Assembly (NCBI RefSeq): GCF_002104475.1
Contig: NZ_NBOF01000001.1
Location: 62,001 to 126,000 of the forward strand
Length of the DNA stretch: 64,000 bases
From: Cognaticolwellia mytili
GTDB lineage: Bacteria > Pseudomonadota > Gammaproteobacteria > Enterobacterales > Alteromonadaceae
Reading direction: 5' to 3'
The notes beneath the pieces were generated by a model. That model was given only the letters and a program-made list of their open reading frames with translations. It had not been told where the DNA came from and made no database searches. Both the position numbers and the translations under genes were made by a program. Each line of letters opens with the position of its first letter. The stretch's first letter is position 1. Positions 46,374-55,269 of this stretch are shown piece by piece.

Positions 46374-46923
46374 CTTTCACAGTTATATTTCCTATAAGGT
46401 ATATCTCATTTTTGCTAGTTTAATTCTATTTAATAAAGTAACAATTGATTAGTATATCGCTCAGTAAATTAATTCTTTTACGGAGTATTGTACAGTGAAA
46501 GTTAGGAAAATATTAACGCTCGTATTTAACCAAGTTGCTAAAAATCATTGCCAATTTAGTTCAACAAATATCTATTGCTTTATTTAACACCTTGGTTTTA
46601 TATGCTTATAAAAGCCAGCTAGAGCAAGTACTAGTGAACCTGTTTCAAAAATGCGAAAAAGGTACAAAGCTCGAGCAAAGACATTGAATTTATTTTTCAC
46701 GATCACTACTGCACGCTAAGGCATTGTTAACCTACTAATTAAGCCAATTTTGGTGTAGTTATTATGAGTGGCCAAGCCGAATATTCTTAATTAGGAAATA
46801 TCAATATTTGATATCATAAATCAACTACGCTCGTATTGGCGTTTTGTTATGAAAGTATCTGGGATTTTGAAAAATAATATGACTGTGACATGAAAATTAG
46901 TGGTAAAACACGGAGAGTAAAGA
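46374..46923. other. 550-base region without a supported gene
   Basis: AT-rich sequence with no convincing start and ribosome site. A frame from about 46530 to 46690 reads LLKIIANLVQQISIALFNTL and looks protein-like but lacks a credible start, so it may be a gene remnant. A perfect AT-rich dyad, ATATCAA-TAT-TTGATAT, lies at 46798-46814. The GGAG ribosome site of the next gene closes the region. Confidence 0.5.
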
Positions 46924-47490
46924 ATGGGAGATGTAATTTTTTTTAACAACCAAGAAGAGTTTAGTCATTGGTTAGAAGAAAACTCTGAAGCTAGTGAGCT
47001 TTGGGTAGGATATTTAAAGAAAAGTACAGGGCGAGCAAACCTGACTTGGTCTTCATCTGTCGATGTTGCTCTTTGCTTTGGTTGGGTTGACGGCATACGA
47101 AAAACCATCGATGAACAAAGCTATAAGATTCGCTTTACTCCGCGTAAATTAAAAAGTGTTTGGAGTGCTGTGAACGTAAATAAGGTTAAAACGCTCATAC
47201 CGCTTGGCAAGATGAGACCAGCAGGCATACACGTATTTAATAATAGAAGTGATGAAAAAGGTTATTCCTCTGAGGATAGAAAAGTCCCACTTGCTAGTGA
47301 GTACGAAGCGCAAATCAAGGTTAATCAGTCCGCATGGCAATTCTTCACTAATTTAGCACCGTCTTATAAAAGAGACTCTATCTGGTGGGTAATGAGTGCC
47401 AAAAAAGAAGAAACACAATTAAGAAGACTTAGTATATTGATCGCGTCATCAGAGGTTGGGTTAAAAATCCCCACCTTGCGAAAAAAATAA
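46924..47490 (+). CDS. YdeI/OmpD-associated family protein
   Basis: A 188-residue soluble protein of the YdeI/OmdA family. Family features are an N-terminal FFNNQEEFSHWLEENSEASELWVGYLKKSTG, then WSSSVDVALCFGWVDGIRKTID and RFTPRKLKSVWSAVNVNKV, and a C-terminal part with WWVMSAKKEETQLRRL. Relatives were linked to protection against antimicrobial compounds and to stress, but the biochemical role is not established. A GGAG site precedes the ATG. It stands alone between two long non-coding regions; the flanking sequence suggests this stretch is less conserved than the core genome. Confidence 0.85.
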   Translation: MGDVIFFNNQEEFSHWLEENSEASELWVGYLKKSTGRANLTWSSSVDVALCFGWVDGIRKTIDEQSYKIRFTPRKLKSVWSAVNVNKVKTLIPLGKMRPAGIHVFNNRSDEKGYSSEDRKVPLASEYEAQIKVNQSAWQFFTNLAPSYKRDSIWWVMSAKKEETQLRRLSILIASSEVGLKIPTLRKK

Positions 47491-48034
47491 TAATCTTTAC
47501 AGAATAAGACAAGATAAAGCGGTAATGGAATTGTTCAATGTATCAAGAAAATGATGACGGCATAGTGCATACCGTGTATATGAATCTCCCATAAAGAAAA
47601 TCAGTTATTTTTACCTCTTAGTCGCCTACCTTTCCCGATAATAATTCTCCTCATAATGGAGGGAATACATCAATGCTAGCCACAATTTGATCGATGCCGT
47701 GAACTAAGTGCATAAGTTTTCTAAGACGTTTTTTGTGTAAAACGCGATTGAAATATTGCTTTGAATTCCCCTTTTTTAGATGAAAGGTTTATTCCATGGT
47801 ATTAAAGTTCTTGAAGTACGTTATCTTTGTCGAACTTTCCTGCTTAGTTCTCGAGTCAGTTGATCCACCTATATACCTTTCACGTTTTTCAGAAAGCTTT
47901 CCCTTTTTCGGTAAGAACTATATTTAACAACGTATTGTGATTTATTTAAGTTGTTTAAAATCAATGTATTAAGTGTTGGTATGTAAATGGCTATATAGAC
48001 ATTAAGTAAACTTTACTATTGTCTAGGGATCATC
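47491..48034. other. 544-base region before the first exporter cassette
   Basis: No intact gene. On the minus strand a frame near 47660-47790 reads KQYFNRVLHKKRLRKLMHLV and ends in a stop at about 47655; it lacks a start and looks like a decayed remnant. The right end holds the sigma-54-like promoter at 47977-47992. Confidence 0.5.
47977..47992 (+). promoter_or_regulatory. candidate sigma-54 promoter of the first exporter cassette
   Basis: TGGTATGTAAATGGCT keeps the invariant GG-N10-GC spacing of -24/-12 promoters. Transcription would start near 48003, leaving a 32-base leader with an AGGGAT ribosome site before the adaptor start. Several non-critical positions differ from consensus. Confidence 0.5.
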
Positions 48035-49282
48035 ATGGATATAAAGAGAAACATTCAAGTTAAAAAAGTATCATGGCTAAAGCGTTTAACTTTTCTAATA
48101 TGTGCACTAACATTCGCTGGTTGGCAACTTAATAGCCCCAGCTCAGAAAATAAACTCGCCAGAAGTGACATTCGAGTGGCTTCAGTGCAACAAAGCGATT
48201 TACCTTTTACTATTTCTGGCTTTGGTAAGCTTATTTCAAAGCATAAACGGTTACTGACAGCACCAACGGTAGCTACGATAGAAGAGGTTCTTGTATTACC
48301 TGGAACGCAGGTTACGGCAGATACTATTATTATGAGATTAAGTAATCCCGATCTTTTATTACAAGTTAACAATGCTGAAATGGAATTAGTCAGACATAAT
48401 GCCAGTTTACGTGAGTTGAAAGTTAATCAAAAAAGTGAGTATTTGTCGTATCAAGCTAACTTGGTGAATATTAAATCTAATTTAGCCGCGGCGAAACTAA
48501 AAGTTGAGGCACAAACTAGCTTAGCCGCTAACGGTATTGTCTCGGCAATAGATTTTAAGCGTTCAAAATTAACCGAAGAACAATTTGAGAAACAACTAAA
48601 GATTGAACAACAAAGATTGGCTCATTTAAAAACAGCACATCAAGAAAAAATAGCAGTACAAGGGCAGTTTGCTAAGCAACTTGAAGCTAATTTGGCATTG
48701 AAATTATCTTTACAGGCCGGTCTAGTGATTCATGCCGATATCGAAGGGGTATTACAGTCATTACCGGTAACGTTAGGACAAAGTGTCGCATCAGGAGAGC
48801 AATTAGCATTAGTCGCCAGTAATAAAACCATGATGGCGCAACTTCAAATTCCACAAGGAGAGGCACAAGAGATTGCCATTGGTCATCAAGCTGAAATAAA
48901 TACTCGTGGAGCTTTGGTTAGAGGCGTAGTGAACCGTATTGACCCCGTTATTACTAACGGTAGTGTCATTATTGATATCGATATAACACAAGCACTGCCA
49001 GCCAATGCAAGACCTGAGCTGAAAGTTGAAGGAAAAATTGAAATCGGCCTACTAAGCAATGCGCTCTATGTCAAACATCCCGTCGGAGTTAAAGCTAACT
49101 CAAGCCAGCCTTTATTTACTCTTGCTGACAACAAGCAAAGTGCTATGCAGCGAACAATGAAGTTTGGCCGCATTATTGGCAACAATATCGAACTACTTTC
49201 AGGTGCAAGTACAGGTGAACAATTTATTGTTTCCGATACTACTGCTTATCTACAAAACCAAACAATGATAATCACAGATTAA
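48035..49282 (+). CDS. periplasmic adaptor (HlyD/MacA-like) of exporter 1
   Basis: A 415-residue membrane-fusion protein. One N-terminal helix (about 15-32) anchors it. The lipoyl-like halves surround a coiled-coil hairpin (about 100-210, with ALKVEAQ and LKIEQQRLAHLK), then a beta-barrel with LVIHADIEGVLQSLPVTLGQSVASGEQLALV and a C-terminal membrane-proximal domain. It would link the FtsX-type permease to an outer-membrane channel, but no TolC-like gene is in the window. It is the first gene of a three-gene cassette with the ATPase (13-base gap) and permease, apparently read from a sigma-54-like promoter. Confidence 0.88.
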   Translation: MDIKRNIQVKKVSWLKRLTFLICALTFAGWQLNSPSSENKLARSDIRVASVQQSDLPFTISGFGKLISKHKRLLTAPTVATIEEVLVLPGTQVTADTIIMRLSNPDLLLQVNNAEMELVRHNASLRELKVNQKSEYLSYQANLVNIKSNLAAAKLKVEAQTSLAANGIVSAIDFKRSKLTEEQFEKQLKIEQQRLAHLKTAHQEKIAVQGQFAKQLEANLALKLSLQAGLVIHADIEGVLQSLPVTLGQSVASGEQLALVASNKTMMAQLQIPQGEAQEIAIGHQAEINTRGALVRGVVNRIDPVITNGSVIIDIDITQALPANARPELKVEGKIEIGLLSNALYVKHPVGVKANSSQPLFTLADNKQSAMQRTMKFGRIIGNNIELLSGASTGEQFIVSDTTAYLQNQTMIITD

Positions 49283-49295
49283 CAAGGACTGAATT

Positions 49296-50018
49296 ATGAA
49301 CAAGCAAGCTCTTATCGAACTAAAAAATATCAGTAAAGTTTATTCAAAAATAGATATGGAAACCCACGCGCTTCGTGACATTAATATGGCTATTTATGAA
49401 GGTGATTATGTTTCTATTTCAGGTCCGTCGGGTTGTGGAAAATCAACACTATTGTCTATTTTAGGCTTACTAGACACTCCAACAACAGGCAGTTACCTAA
49501 TTAAAGATGAGCAAGTGGCTAATTTAACCGCCGATGACCGAGCGGAAATTAGAAACTTACATATTGGTTTTATTTTTCAAGCATTTAATTTAATTGATGA
49601 AATCAGCGTTTATGACAATGTCGCCTTGCCGTTAAAATACCGAGAGCCTAAATTGTCAGCCAAAGAAGTGAATAAACAAGTGATGGAAAGTTTAGAAAAA
49701 GTTGAAATGCAACACAGGTGTTCACATAAACCTAATCAACTTTCTGGTGGTCAGCAACAACGTATTGCCATAGCTAGAGCCCTAGTAGGCAAGCCAAGTA
49801 TATTATTAGTGGATGAACCGACCGGTAACTTAGATTCTAAAAATGGCGATTTGGTGATGGCCTTATTAGACAACCTAAATAAAGCAGGTACGACCATTTG
49901 TATGGTTACCCATGACCCTAGATATGCCGATCACGCTAGCATAAAACTGAATTTATTAGATGGTGTTATTTTAGATGACATTACTCTAAATGACAGTACT
50001 TTACAGGAGGCCGTATGA
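49296..50018 (+). CDS. ABC transporter ATPase of exporter 1
   Basis: A 240-residue ATPase of the MacB/LolD/FtsE group. Walker A GPSGCGKST at 43-51, Q loop FIFQAFNLIDEISVYDNV, signature LSGGQQQR from residue 149, Walker B ILLVDEPTGNLDS, and H loop VTHDPRYADHA. Its partner is the permease whose start overlaps its stop by four bases (ATGA-type overlap), with GGAGG before it. Such ATPases drive extrusion or mechanotransmission by MacB-type permeases rather than import. Confidence 0.95.
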   Translation: MNKQALIELKNISKVYSKIDMETHALRDINMAIYEGDYVSISGPSGCGKSTLLSILGLLDTPTTGSYLIKDEQVANLTADDRAEIRNLHIGFIFQAFNLIDEISVYDNVALPLKYREPKLSAKEVNKQVMESLEKVEMQHRCSHKPNQLSGGQQQRIAIARALVGKPSILLVDEPTGNLDSKNGDLVMALLDNLNKAGTTICMVTHDPRYADHASIKLNLLDGVILDDITLNDSTLQEAV

Positions 50019-52432
50019 GTACCTTACTAAGTGAAGTGAAAACAACCGCGGTTAGTTTATCTCGAGTGCCTGGTTTTGTGGTAACTACTGTCTTTACTTT
50101 GGCACTGACTTTAGGGGTATTGTTGGCTGCATTTAGTCTAAATCATCTGTTGATTTTTAAGGCCTTACCTTATCCTGATGCTGAGCGCCTAATTTTAATG
50201 AAGCAAGATATACAGCAGGGTGAACGAGTTTATAAAAACTCGCAATTTTTTGTCGCACAACGATTAATGTATCAAAAGCAAAAGAGTTTAACGTCAATGG
50301 CGCTGGTTTATCGCAACCGCAGTGTATTAGCTAGCCATAGTGAAAAACCACTGACAGAAGTCAGTTACATTAGTCCTGAGTATGTTGACATATTAGCGAC
50401 GCCTATATTAATGGGCAGAGCATTTAACCAACAAGAACAAGTAGGTAGCCATAACCCCACTGCTATGATCAGCGAACAACTATGGCGGGAACGTTTTGCT
50501 AGCGACAGAAATATTTTGAATGAAAGTATAACAATAGGTAATAAACAATATCGTATTGTTGGTGTTATCTCAAAAAGTTTTATCGAGCCTAATCTATTTA
50601 ATGATGAAGAACAAAGCCAAATCTGGTTGCCATGGGACTTTCATGCTCAAGAAGCTGACAGTTGGAACAATGCTTATTCAAGTACAGCAGCCATTGGTAA
50701 ATTATTACCAAATTCATCACAGGCTCAGGCGAGTGCAGAGTTTAATCAGTTAATTGATCCTATGTTCCAGCAAAATGGTCGTGTAGGCAAAGATAAACAT
50801 CAAGCACTGGTGGCAAGTTTTCAAAACTTACAAGTCGCCATTATTGGTGATAATAAGTACATAGGTTTATTAGTTTTATTAGGCGCGGGCGTATTGTTAC
50901 TTATTGCTTGTGCAAATATTGTTAACTTATTCTTTTCCAGAGCGGCGCAACGACAACGAGCCTTGGTTATTCAAGCCACTTTAGGTGCAAAACTGAAACA
51001 TTTATTTTTTAGCATTTGGCTAGAAAGTTTCTTACTGTGCTGCGCGTCTATGACTATTGGTTTAGTGATTGCTGGTTGGAGTATCAAGTTACTGCGTAAC
51101 ACGGCGGGTAGTGTGTTGCCGAGGCTTTCAGAGCTTTCTTTAGATTGGACAGCGGTCGTTTTTGCGGGTCTGCTAACCATAGTTTTATCACTTATATTTG
51201 CCACCATTACGCTAAAACTCATCAATTACAAACAGCTAATTTCACAGTTACAATCTAGTGGTAAAGGTACTGGAGCTCAGGTTAACGCGAAAGTACGTAA
51301 TTTACTGGTTACTAGTCAAATTTGCTTAGCGACTTTGTTGTTAATAGTGACCTCCCTTATTATGAATAATGTCTTAAGTGTATTAAGTCAGCCGTTGGGC
51401 TTTGAAGATAAAGGCCTATACAGCGTGAGATTAGATATCGGCGACGCATATCCAGAGAAAGCTGACAGGATGCAGCTATCAAGAGAGCTTATTAATGAAT
51501 TACAAAATATTGAGGGGGTAAAACAAGTTTCGAGAGCAATTAATCCACCTATTCGTCGAGGAAATTCTAGCACCAGTATCTCAGATGGTGCTGGTAATGG
51601 TTTAGGGCAATTTCCATTTACCACCATTGATACTCAATATTTTGATACCGTTGGCCTAAAATTCCTTTCCGGTCGAGGCTTTACCGCCCAAGAAGTTAGA
51701 AATGACGAAGAGTCCGTGATTTTAAGTCAGGCGGCAGCGAAGAAAATAGCGGGTGAGAAAGATATCGTTGGTACTATGATATATTCTGGTGGTGGTACGG
51801 CATACAAAGTCGTTGGCATTGTCGAAGATGTATACAATCCCTTCACGCATCAGGAAGTTCAAGGTTCGATGATGTATTTTGGCTTCTCTGCATCTAAAAC
51901 AAATTTCATCATTAGAATGCAGACAGGCAAAGTGCTAGATAAAATGACCTTACTTAATTTAATTGATGATAAATTTGCGGATTTAAAGGTCTGGCGCTTT
52001 ACTTCAGTTTCTGACATTTATAGTGATTTGGTTTATCATAAAAAACTAACGTTATGGTTAAGCCTAACGCTAGCTATTTTCGCGTTATTATTAGCGGCGG
52101 TAGGTATTTATGGCGTGATCAGTTACAACAGTCAAATGCGACGTTACGAATTAGGCATTCGTATGGCATTAGGAGCAAAAAGTCGACACATATTGACTGA
52201 TTTCATTAAAGAGTCATTTACGCCAATTATCTCAGGTTTTGCTCTAAGTTTATTATTAGCAGTTATACTTTATGGTTGGGCACAACAACATATTAATCAG
52301 TGGTTGTCTATTGACTGGTTAATGACTGCTAGCTGTATACTGGTGTTAATTATCATCGCGTTAGCCGCTTGTTACTTCCCTGCTAAGAAGATTATCGCGA
52401 CGGATCCGATCCAAGCATTGAGAAACGAATAA
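50015..52432 (+). CDS. MacB/FtsX-type ABC permease of exporter 1 (duplicated)
   Basis: An 805-residue permease with two FtsX-like halves. TM1 at about 18-40, a periplasmic MacB core (about 45-275), three helices (about 282-306, 330-352, 378-402), then TM5 (about 428-452), a second periplasmic core (about 455-675) and three C-terminal helices (680-705, 725-755, 768-790). The ATPase-coupling motif GIRMALGAKSRHIL is in the last half and ALRNE ends the protein. This one-chain layout replaces the usual MacB homodimer. It probably extrudes a peptide, toxic compound or lipid from the periplasmic leaflet. A hairpin follows. Confidence 0.9.
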   Translation: MSTLLSEVKTTAVSLSRVPGFVVTTVFTLALTLGVLLAAFSLNHLLIFKALPYPDAERLILMKQDIQQGERVYKNSQFFVAQRLMYQKQKSLTSMALVYRNRSVLASHSEKPLTEVSYISPEYVDILATPILMGRAFNQQEQVGSHNPTAMISEQLWRERFASDRNILNESITIGNKQYRIVGVISKSFIEPNLFNDEEQSQIWLPWDFHAQEADSWNNAYSSTAAIGKLLPNSSQAQASAEFNQLIDPMFQQNGRVGKDKHQALVASFQNLQVAIIGDNKYIGLLVLLGAGVLLLIACANIVNLFFSRAAQRQRALVIQATLGAKLKHLFFSIWLESFLLCCASMTIGLVIAGWSIKLLRNTAGSVLPRLSELSLDWTAVVFAGLLTIVLSLIFATITLKLINYKQLISQLQSSGKGTGAQVNAKVRNLLVTSQICLATLLLIVTSLIMNNVLSVLSQPLGFEDKGLYSVRLDIGDAYPEKADRMQLSRELINELQNIEGVKQVSRAINPPIRRGNSSTSISDGAGNGLGQFPFTTIDTQYFDTVGLKFLSGRGFTAQEVRNDEESVILSQAAAKKIAGEKDIVGTMIYSGGGTAYKVVGIVEDVYNPFTHQEVQGSMMYFGFSASKTNFIIRMQTGKVLDKMTLLNLIDDKFADLKVWRFTSVSDIYSDLVYHKKLTLWLSLTLAIFALLLAAVGIYGVISYNSQMRRYELGIRMALGAKSRHILTDFIKESFTPIISGFALSLLLAVILYGWAQQHINQWLSIDWLMTASCILVLIIIALAACYFPAKKIIATDPIQALRNE

Positions 52433-52456
52433 GTATTAAATAAGTGAAATTAAAAT

Positions 52457-52484
52457 GCGCAATAGGCATGTTGCTACTGCGCTT
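52457..52484 (+). terminator. hairpin after exporter 1
   Basis: GCGCAATAG pairs with CTACTGCGC (one mismatch) followed by TTTATA, 25 bases past the permease stop. It probably limits read-through into the activator gene. Confidence 0.5.
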
Positions 52485-52566
52485 TATACATTTCAATTGC
52501 TATGACTCAAAGCCACAAACTCTAGTGTCTATATAAAAAATAAAAATTAATAGAAAAGAAGGCAAG

Positions 52567-53919
52567 ATGCAAAAAACAATCATGGTCGTTGATGACCAAA
52601 GTGACCTGAGACTCTCCGCTAGATTTATCCTCGAAAATTATGGCTTTACTGTTATTGAAGCGGATTCACCGCAACAAGCATTAGATAAAATAACTGAGCA
52701 ACAGGTTGATTTAATGTTGCTTGATATGAATTTTCAGTACGATACCACGTCTGGTCAGGAAGGTATGGATATGCTGAAGAGCTTGAAAGAAAAAAATCAT
52801 CACTTCCCCGTTATCGTTATGACAGCGTGGTCTACTGTTGAAATTGCGGTTGAGGCTATTAAGCTTGGCGCAAAAGACTTCATAGAAAAACCGTGGAAAA
52901 ATCAGCGTTTAATCCGTTTAATTGAGCAACAATTTGAATTAGATTCAGTGCAATTAGAAAATAAACGTTTAAAAGCACAGCGTTCAACCAACGAAGTATT
53001 CATGCTAGGGGAGTCTTCGGCTATGCAATTGGTGCTTGCTCAAGCTCAAAAGCTTGCCGTAACAGACACGCCAATTTTAATTACCGGCGAAAACGGCACC
53101 GGAAAAAGTTTGCTTGCGAGTTATATTCATCAAAACTCTGCCCGGAATCAAGAGAGTTTCGTTACGGTGAATATGGGAGCCATTCCTGAATCCTTGTTTG
53201 AAAGTGAACTGTTTGGCCATACTAAGGGAGCGTTTACTGACGCAAAAAAAGATCGTATGGGGCGTTTTGAGGCCGCACAATCAGGGAGTTTATTTCTTGA
53301 TGAAATAGGCACGATCCCGATGAGTTTACAGCCCAAACTCTTACGTGTGCTTGAATCCGGTGAATTTGAAGCCGTAGGCTCAAGCAAAACACAGCAGGCA
53401 GAAGTTAGGTTAATCGCCGCGAGTAATATCGATTTTCAGCAAGCGATTGCTAACGGTGAGTTCCGTCAAGATTTGTATTATAGAATTAATACCATTGTGC
53501 TCGACATTCCGCCGTTACGAAAAAGAAAAGAGGATATTTTACCTTTGGCTGAACATTTCCTTGTGGAGAAAAGTCACAAGTACCATAAAAGTGGACTCTT
53601 CTTGTCAGAACAAGCAAAGAAAGCTTTATGCCAATATGATTGGCCTGGAAATATTCGAGAACTCAGCCATGTAATTGAGCGTGCTGTATTATTAAATGAT
53701 TCGGCTGAAATACAAGTAAGTGGGCTAGATGATCAGCTAGCGATACAATCAAGTGGTGAAATACCGTTTATGACGATTGATGAGGCAGAAGAGCAATTAG
53801 TTAAACAGGCTTTACAAAAGTCTCACGGACGCGTCATTGAAGCAGGGGAATTGTTGGGTTTAGGTAAAAACGCCATTTATAGAAGGTTAGAGAAATATCA
53901 AATTGATCCAAAGTTATAG
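52567..53919 (+). CDS. NtrC-type sigma-54 activator of cassette 1
   Basis: A 450-residue response regulator. Receiver domain with Asp53 in LMLLDMNF (about 1-120), AAA+ domain (about 140-375) with Walker A GENGTGKS near 174 and the sigma-54 contact loop GAFTDA at 221-226, and a C-terminal Fis-type helix-turn-helix (ALQKSHGRVIEAGELLGLGKNAIYRRL). The loop differs from the usual GAFTGA at its fifth position. It lies directly behind exporter 1, whose promoter looks sigma-54-type, so exporter 1 is its natural target. The kinase gene overlaps its end by 17 bases. Confidence 0.93.
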   Translation: MQKTIMVVDDQSDLRLSARFILENYGFTVIEADSPQQALDKITEQQVDLMLLDMNFQYDTTSGQEGMDMLKSLKEKNHHFPVIVMTAWSTVEIAVEAIKLGAKDFIEKPWKNQRLIRLIEQQFELDSVQLENKRLKAQRSTNEVFMLGESSAMQLVLAQAQKLAVTDTPILITGENGTGKSLLASYIHQNSARNQESFVTVNMGAIPESLFESELFGHTKGAFTDAKKDRMGRFEAAQSGSLFLDEIGTIPMSLQPKLLRVLESGEFEAVGSSKTQQAEVRLIAASNIDFQQAIANGEFRQDLYYRINTIVLDIPPLRKRKEDILPLAEHFLVEKSHKYHKSGLFLSEQAKKALCQYDWPGNIRELSHVIERAVLLNDSAEIQVSGLDDQLAIQSSGEIPFMTIDEAEEQLVKQALQKSHGRVIEAGELLGLGKNAIYRRLEKYQIDPKL

Positions 53920-55219
53920 TTTAGAGCGTCAATTCGCTTGGTTACTCATTGCAATCCTGCTACCGCCAATAGTGCTTTTGGTGACAACAGGCGTTGCTTT
54001 CGGTTTTGACTGGGTAAATTGGTCGACATCAATTTTGTTGCTTATCGTCATATACACCAGCTTACTGGTGGCGCTTTATAGATTAGTACTCGCGCCTTAT
54101 TACAGCTTAACCAGTTTAACTGAAGCGCTGAAAATGGAAGATTATAGTCTTCGAGCTAAATCGCCTTTTACTCAGGGTATTGTCGCGACACTTTTTGATG
54201 AGCTATCCTCGCTCAGCCAAAGCTTGCAGATCAACAAAAGCCGTTACGACCAACAGATGTTTTTATTGTATGGTCTTATTGAACAGTTAGACTCTCCAGT
54301 CCTCATTCTAGATCAAAAAGATCAGCTTAAGCATGCTAATCCAGCAGTAAGCACCTTGTTTTCTGTGCCGTGGCAAACACTTAAACAAAGCCCAGCTAAA
54401 AGTCTCGGTTTAGATAAGCGAAATGGGTTATGGCATTTATCAGAAGATAATCCATTTAATATGACAAAAACATGGCAAATAAGGCAAAGTGAATTTAAAG
54501 AAAATAACAATAATTATCATCTACTCATGTTGAATAACATTACCCAAGAGCTGCAAAAGAATGAGCAACAAGCTTGGCAAAATATTATCCGAATTCTCAA
54601 TCATGAAGTACGAAACTCATTAACACCGATTTCAGCGCTAAGTCAAAATTTACTTGAAATGCCTGATTTAACGTCGGCGCAATGCCAAAAAGCGATTAAA
54701 ATTATAGACAGTCGCAGTAATAACTTATTGCAGTTTATCGACAGTTATTCAGACTTAGCAAAATTACCTTTACCCAATTATCAGCGCTTTGATTTAGTCG
54801 AGTTGTTGCAGGGAATTGCCAGCTTAGTGCAACATGTCACGATTAACTTGTCCGAGCCTTTATTTATCAATGCCGATAAAGCTCAGCTTGAGCAAGTAAT
54901 TTTGAACCTGATTAAAAATGCCCATGAAGCACAAAATTCAAACAAAGACTTAAATCAAAGTATAAATAAATACGTCGATATTCAGTTGTTTAAAACCGCG
55001 CAACAGGTGGTCATTAAAGTATTAGATCAAGGGTGTGGCATTGCCAACCCTGCAAACCTGTTCGTTCCGTTTTACACCACCAAAGCCGCAGGCTCAGGTA
55101 TTGGTTTAGCCTTAAGCCGACAAATAATAACCAATCACAAAGGCGAACTATCTTTAATAAATCGAACAGATAAACAAGGCGCTGTTGCGATGATTAGTTT
55201 TCCGGTTGATTTTTGTTAA
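53903..55219 (+). CDS. NtrY-like sensor histidine kinase of cassette 1
   Basis: A 438-residue kinase with two N-terminal helices (about 11-33 and 38-60) and only about five residues between them, so it has no periplasmic sensor domain. A HAMP-like segment (60-105), a PAS-like domain (about 125-190, LIEQLDSPVLILDQKDQLKHAN), the dimerisation helix with His234 (ILNHEVRNSLTPI), and the ATPase domain (NLIKNAHEAQNS, DQGCGIANP, GSGIGLALSRQI) follow. Translation starts at TTG 53903 inside the regulator gene, a 17-base overlap. Kinases with this architecture sense within the membrane, often through an ABC permease. Confidence 0.9.
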   Translation: MIQSYSLERQFAWLLIAILLPPIVLLVTTGVAFGFDWVNWSTSILLLIVIYTSLLVALYRLVLAPYYSLTSLTEALKMEDYSLRAKSPFTQGIVATLFDELSSLSQSLQINKSRYDQQMFLLYGLIEQLDSPVLILDQKDQLKHANPAVSTLFSVPWQTLKQSPAKSLGLDKRNGLWHLSEDNPFNMTKTWQIRQSEFKENNNNYHLLMLNNITQELQKNEQQAWQNIIRILNHEVRNSLTPISALSQNLLEMPDLTSAQCQKAIKIIDSRSNNLLQFIDSYSDLAKLPLPNYQRFDLVELLQGIASLVQHVTINLSEPLFINADKAQLEQVILNLIKNAHEAQNSNKDLNQSINKYVDIQLFKTAQQVVIKVLDQGCGIANPANLFVPFYTTKAAGSGIGLALSRQIITNHKGELSLINRTDKQGAVAMISFPVDFC

Positions 55220-55269
55220 CATGCTATTGTTAATGTTTTTCTACAGCTTAATGTCGAAACGTCAAAGCA

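Noticed and set aside
46500-46590. 30-codon GTG frame after the M48 gene
   Set aside because: Short, no clear ribosome site, and no protein-like pattern.
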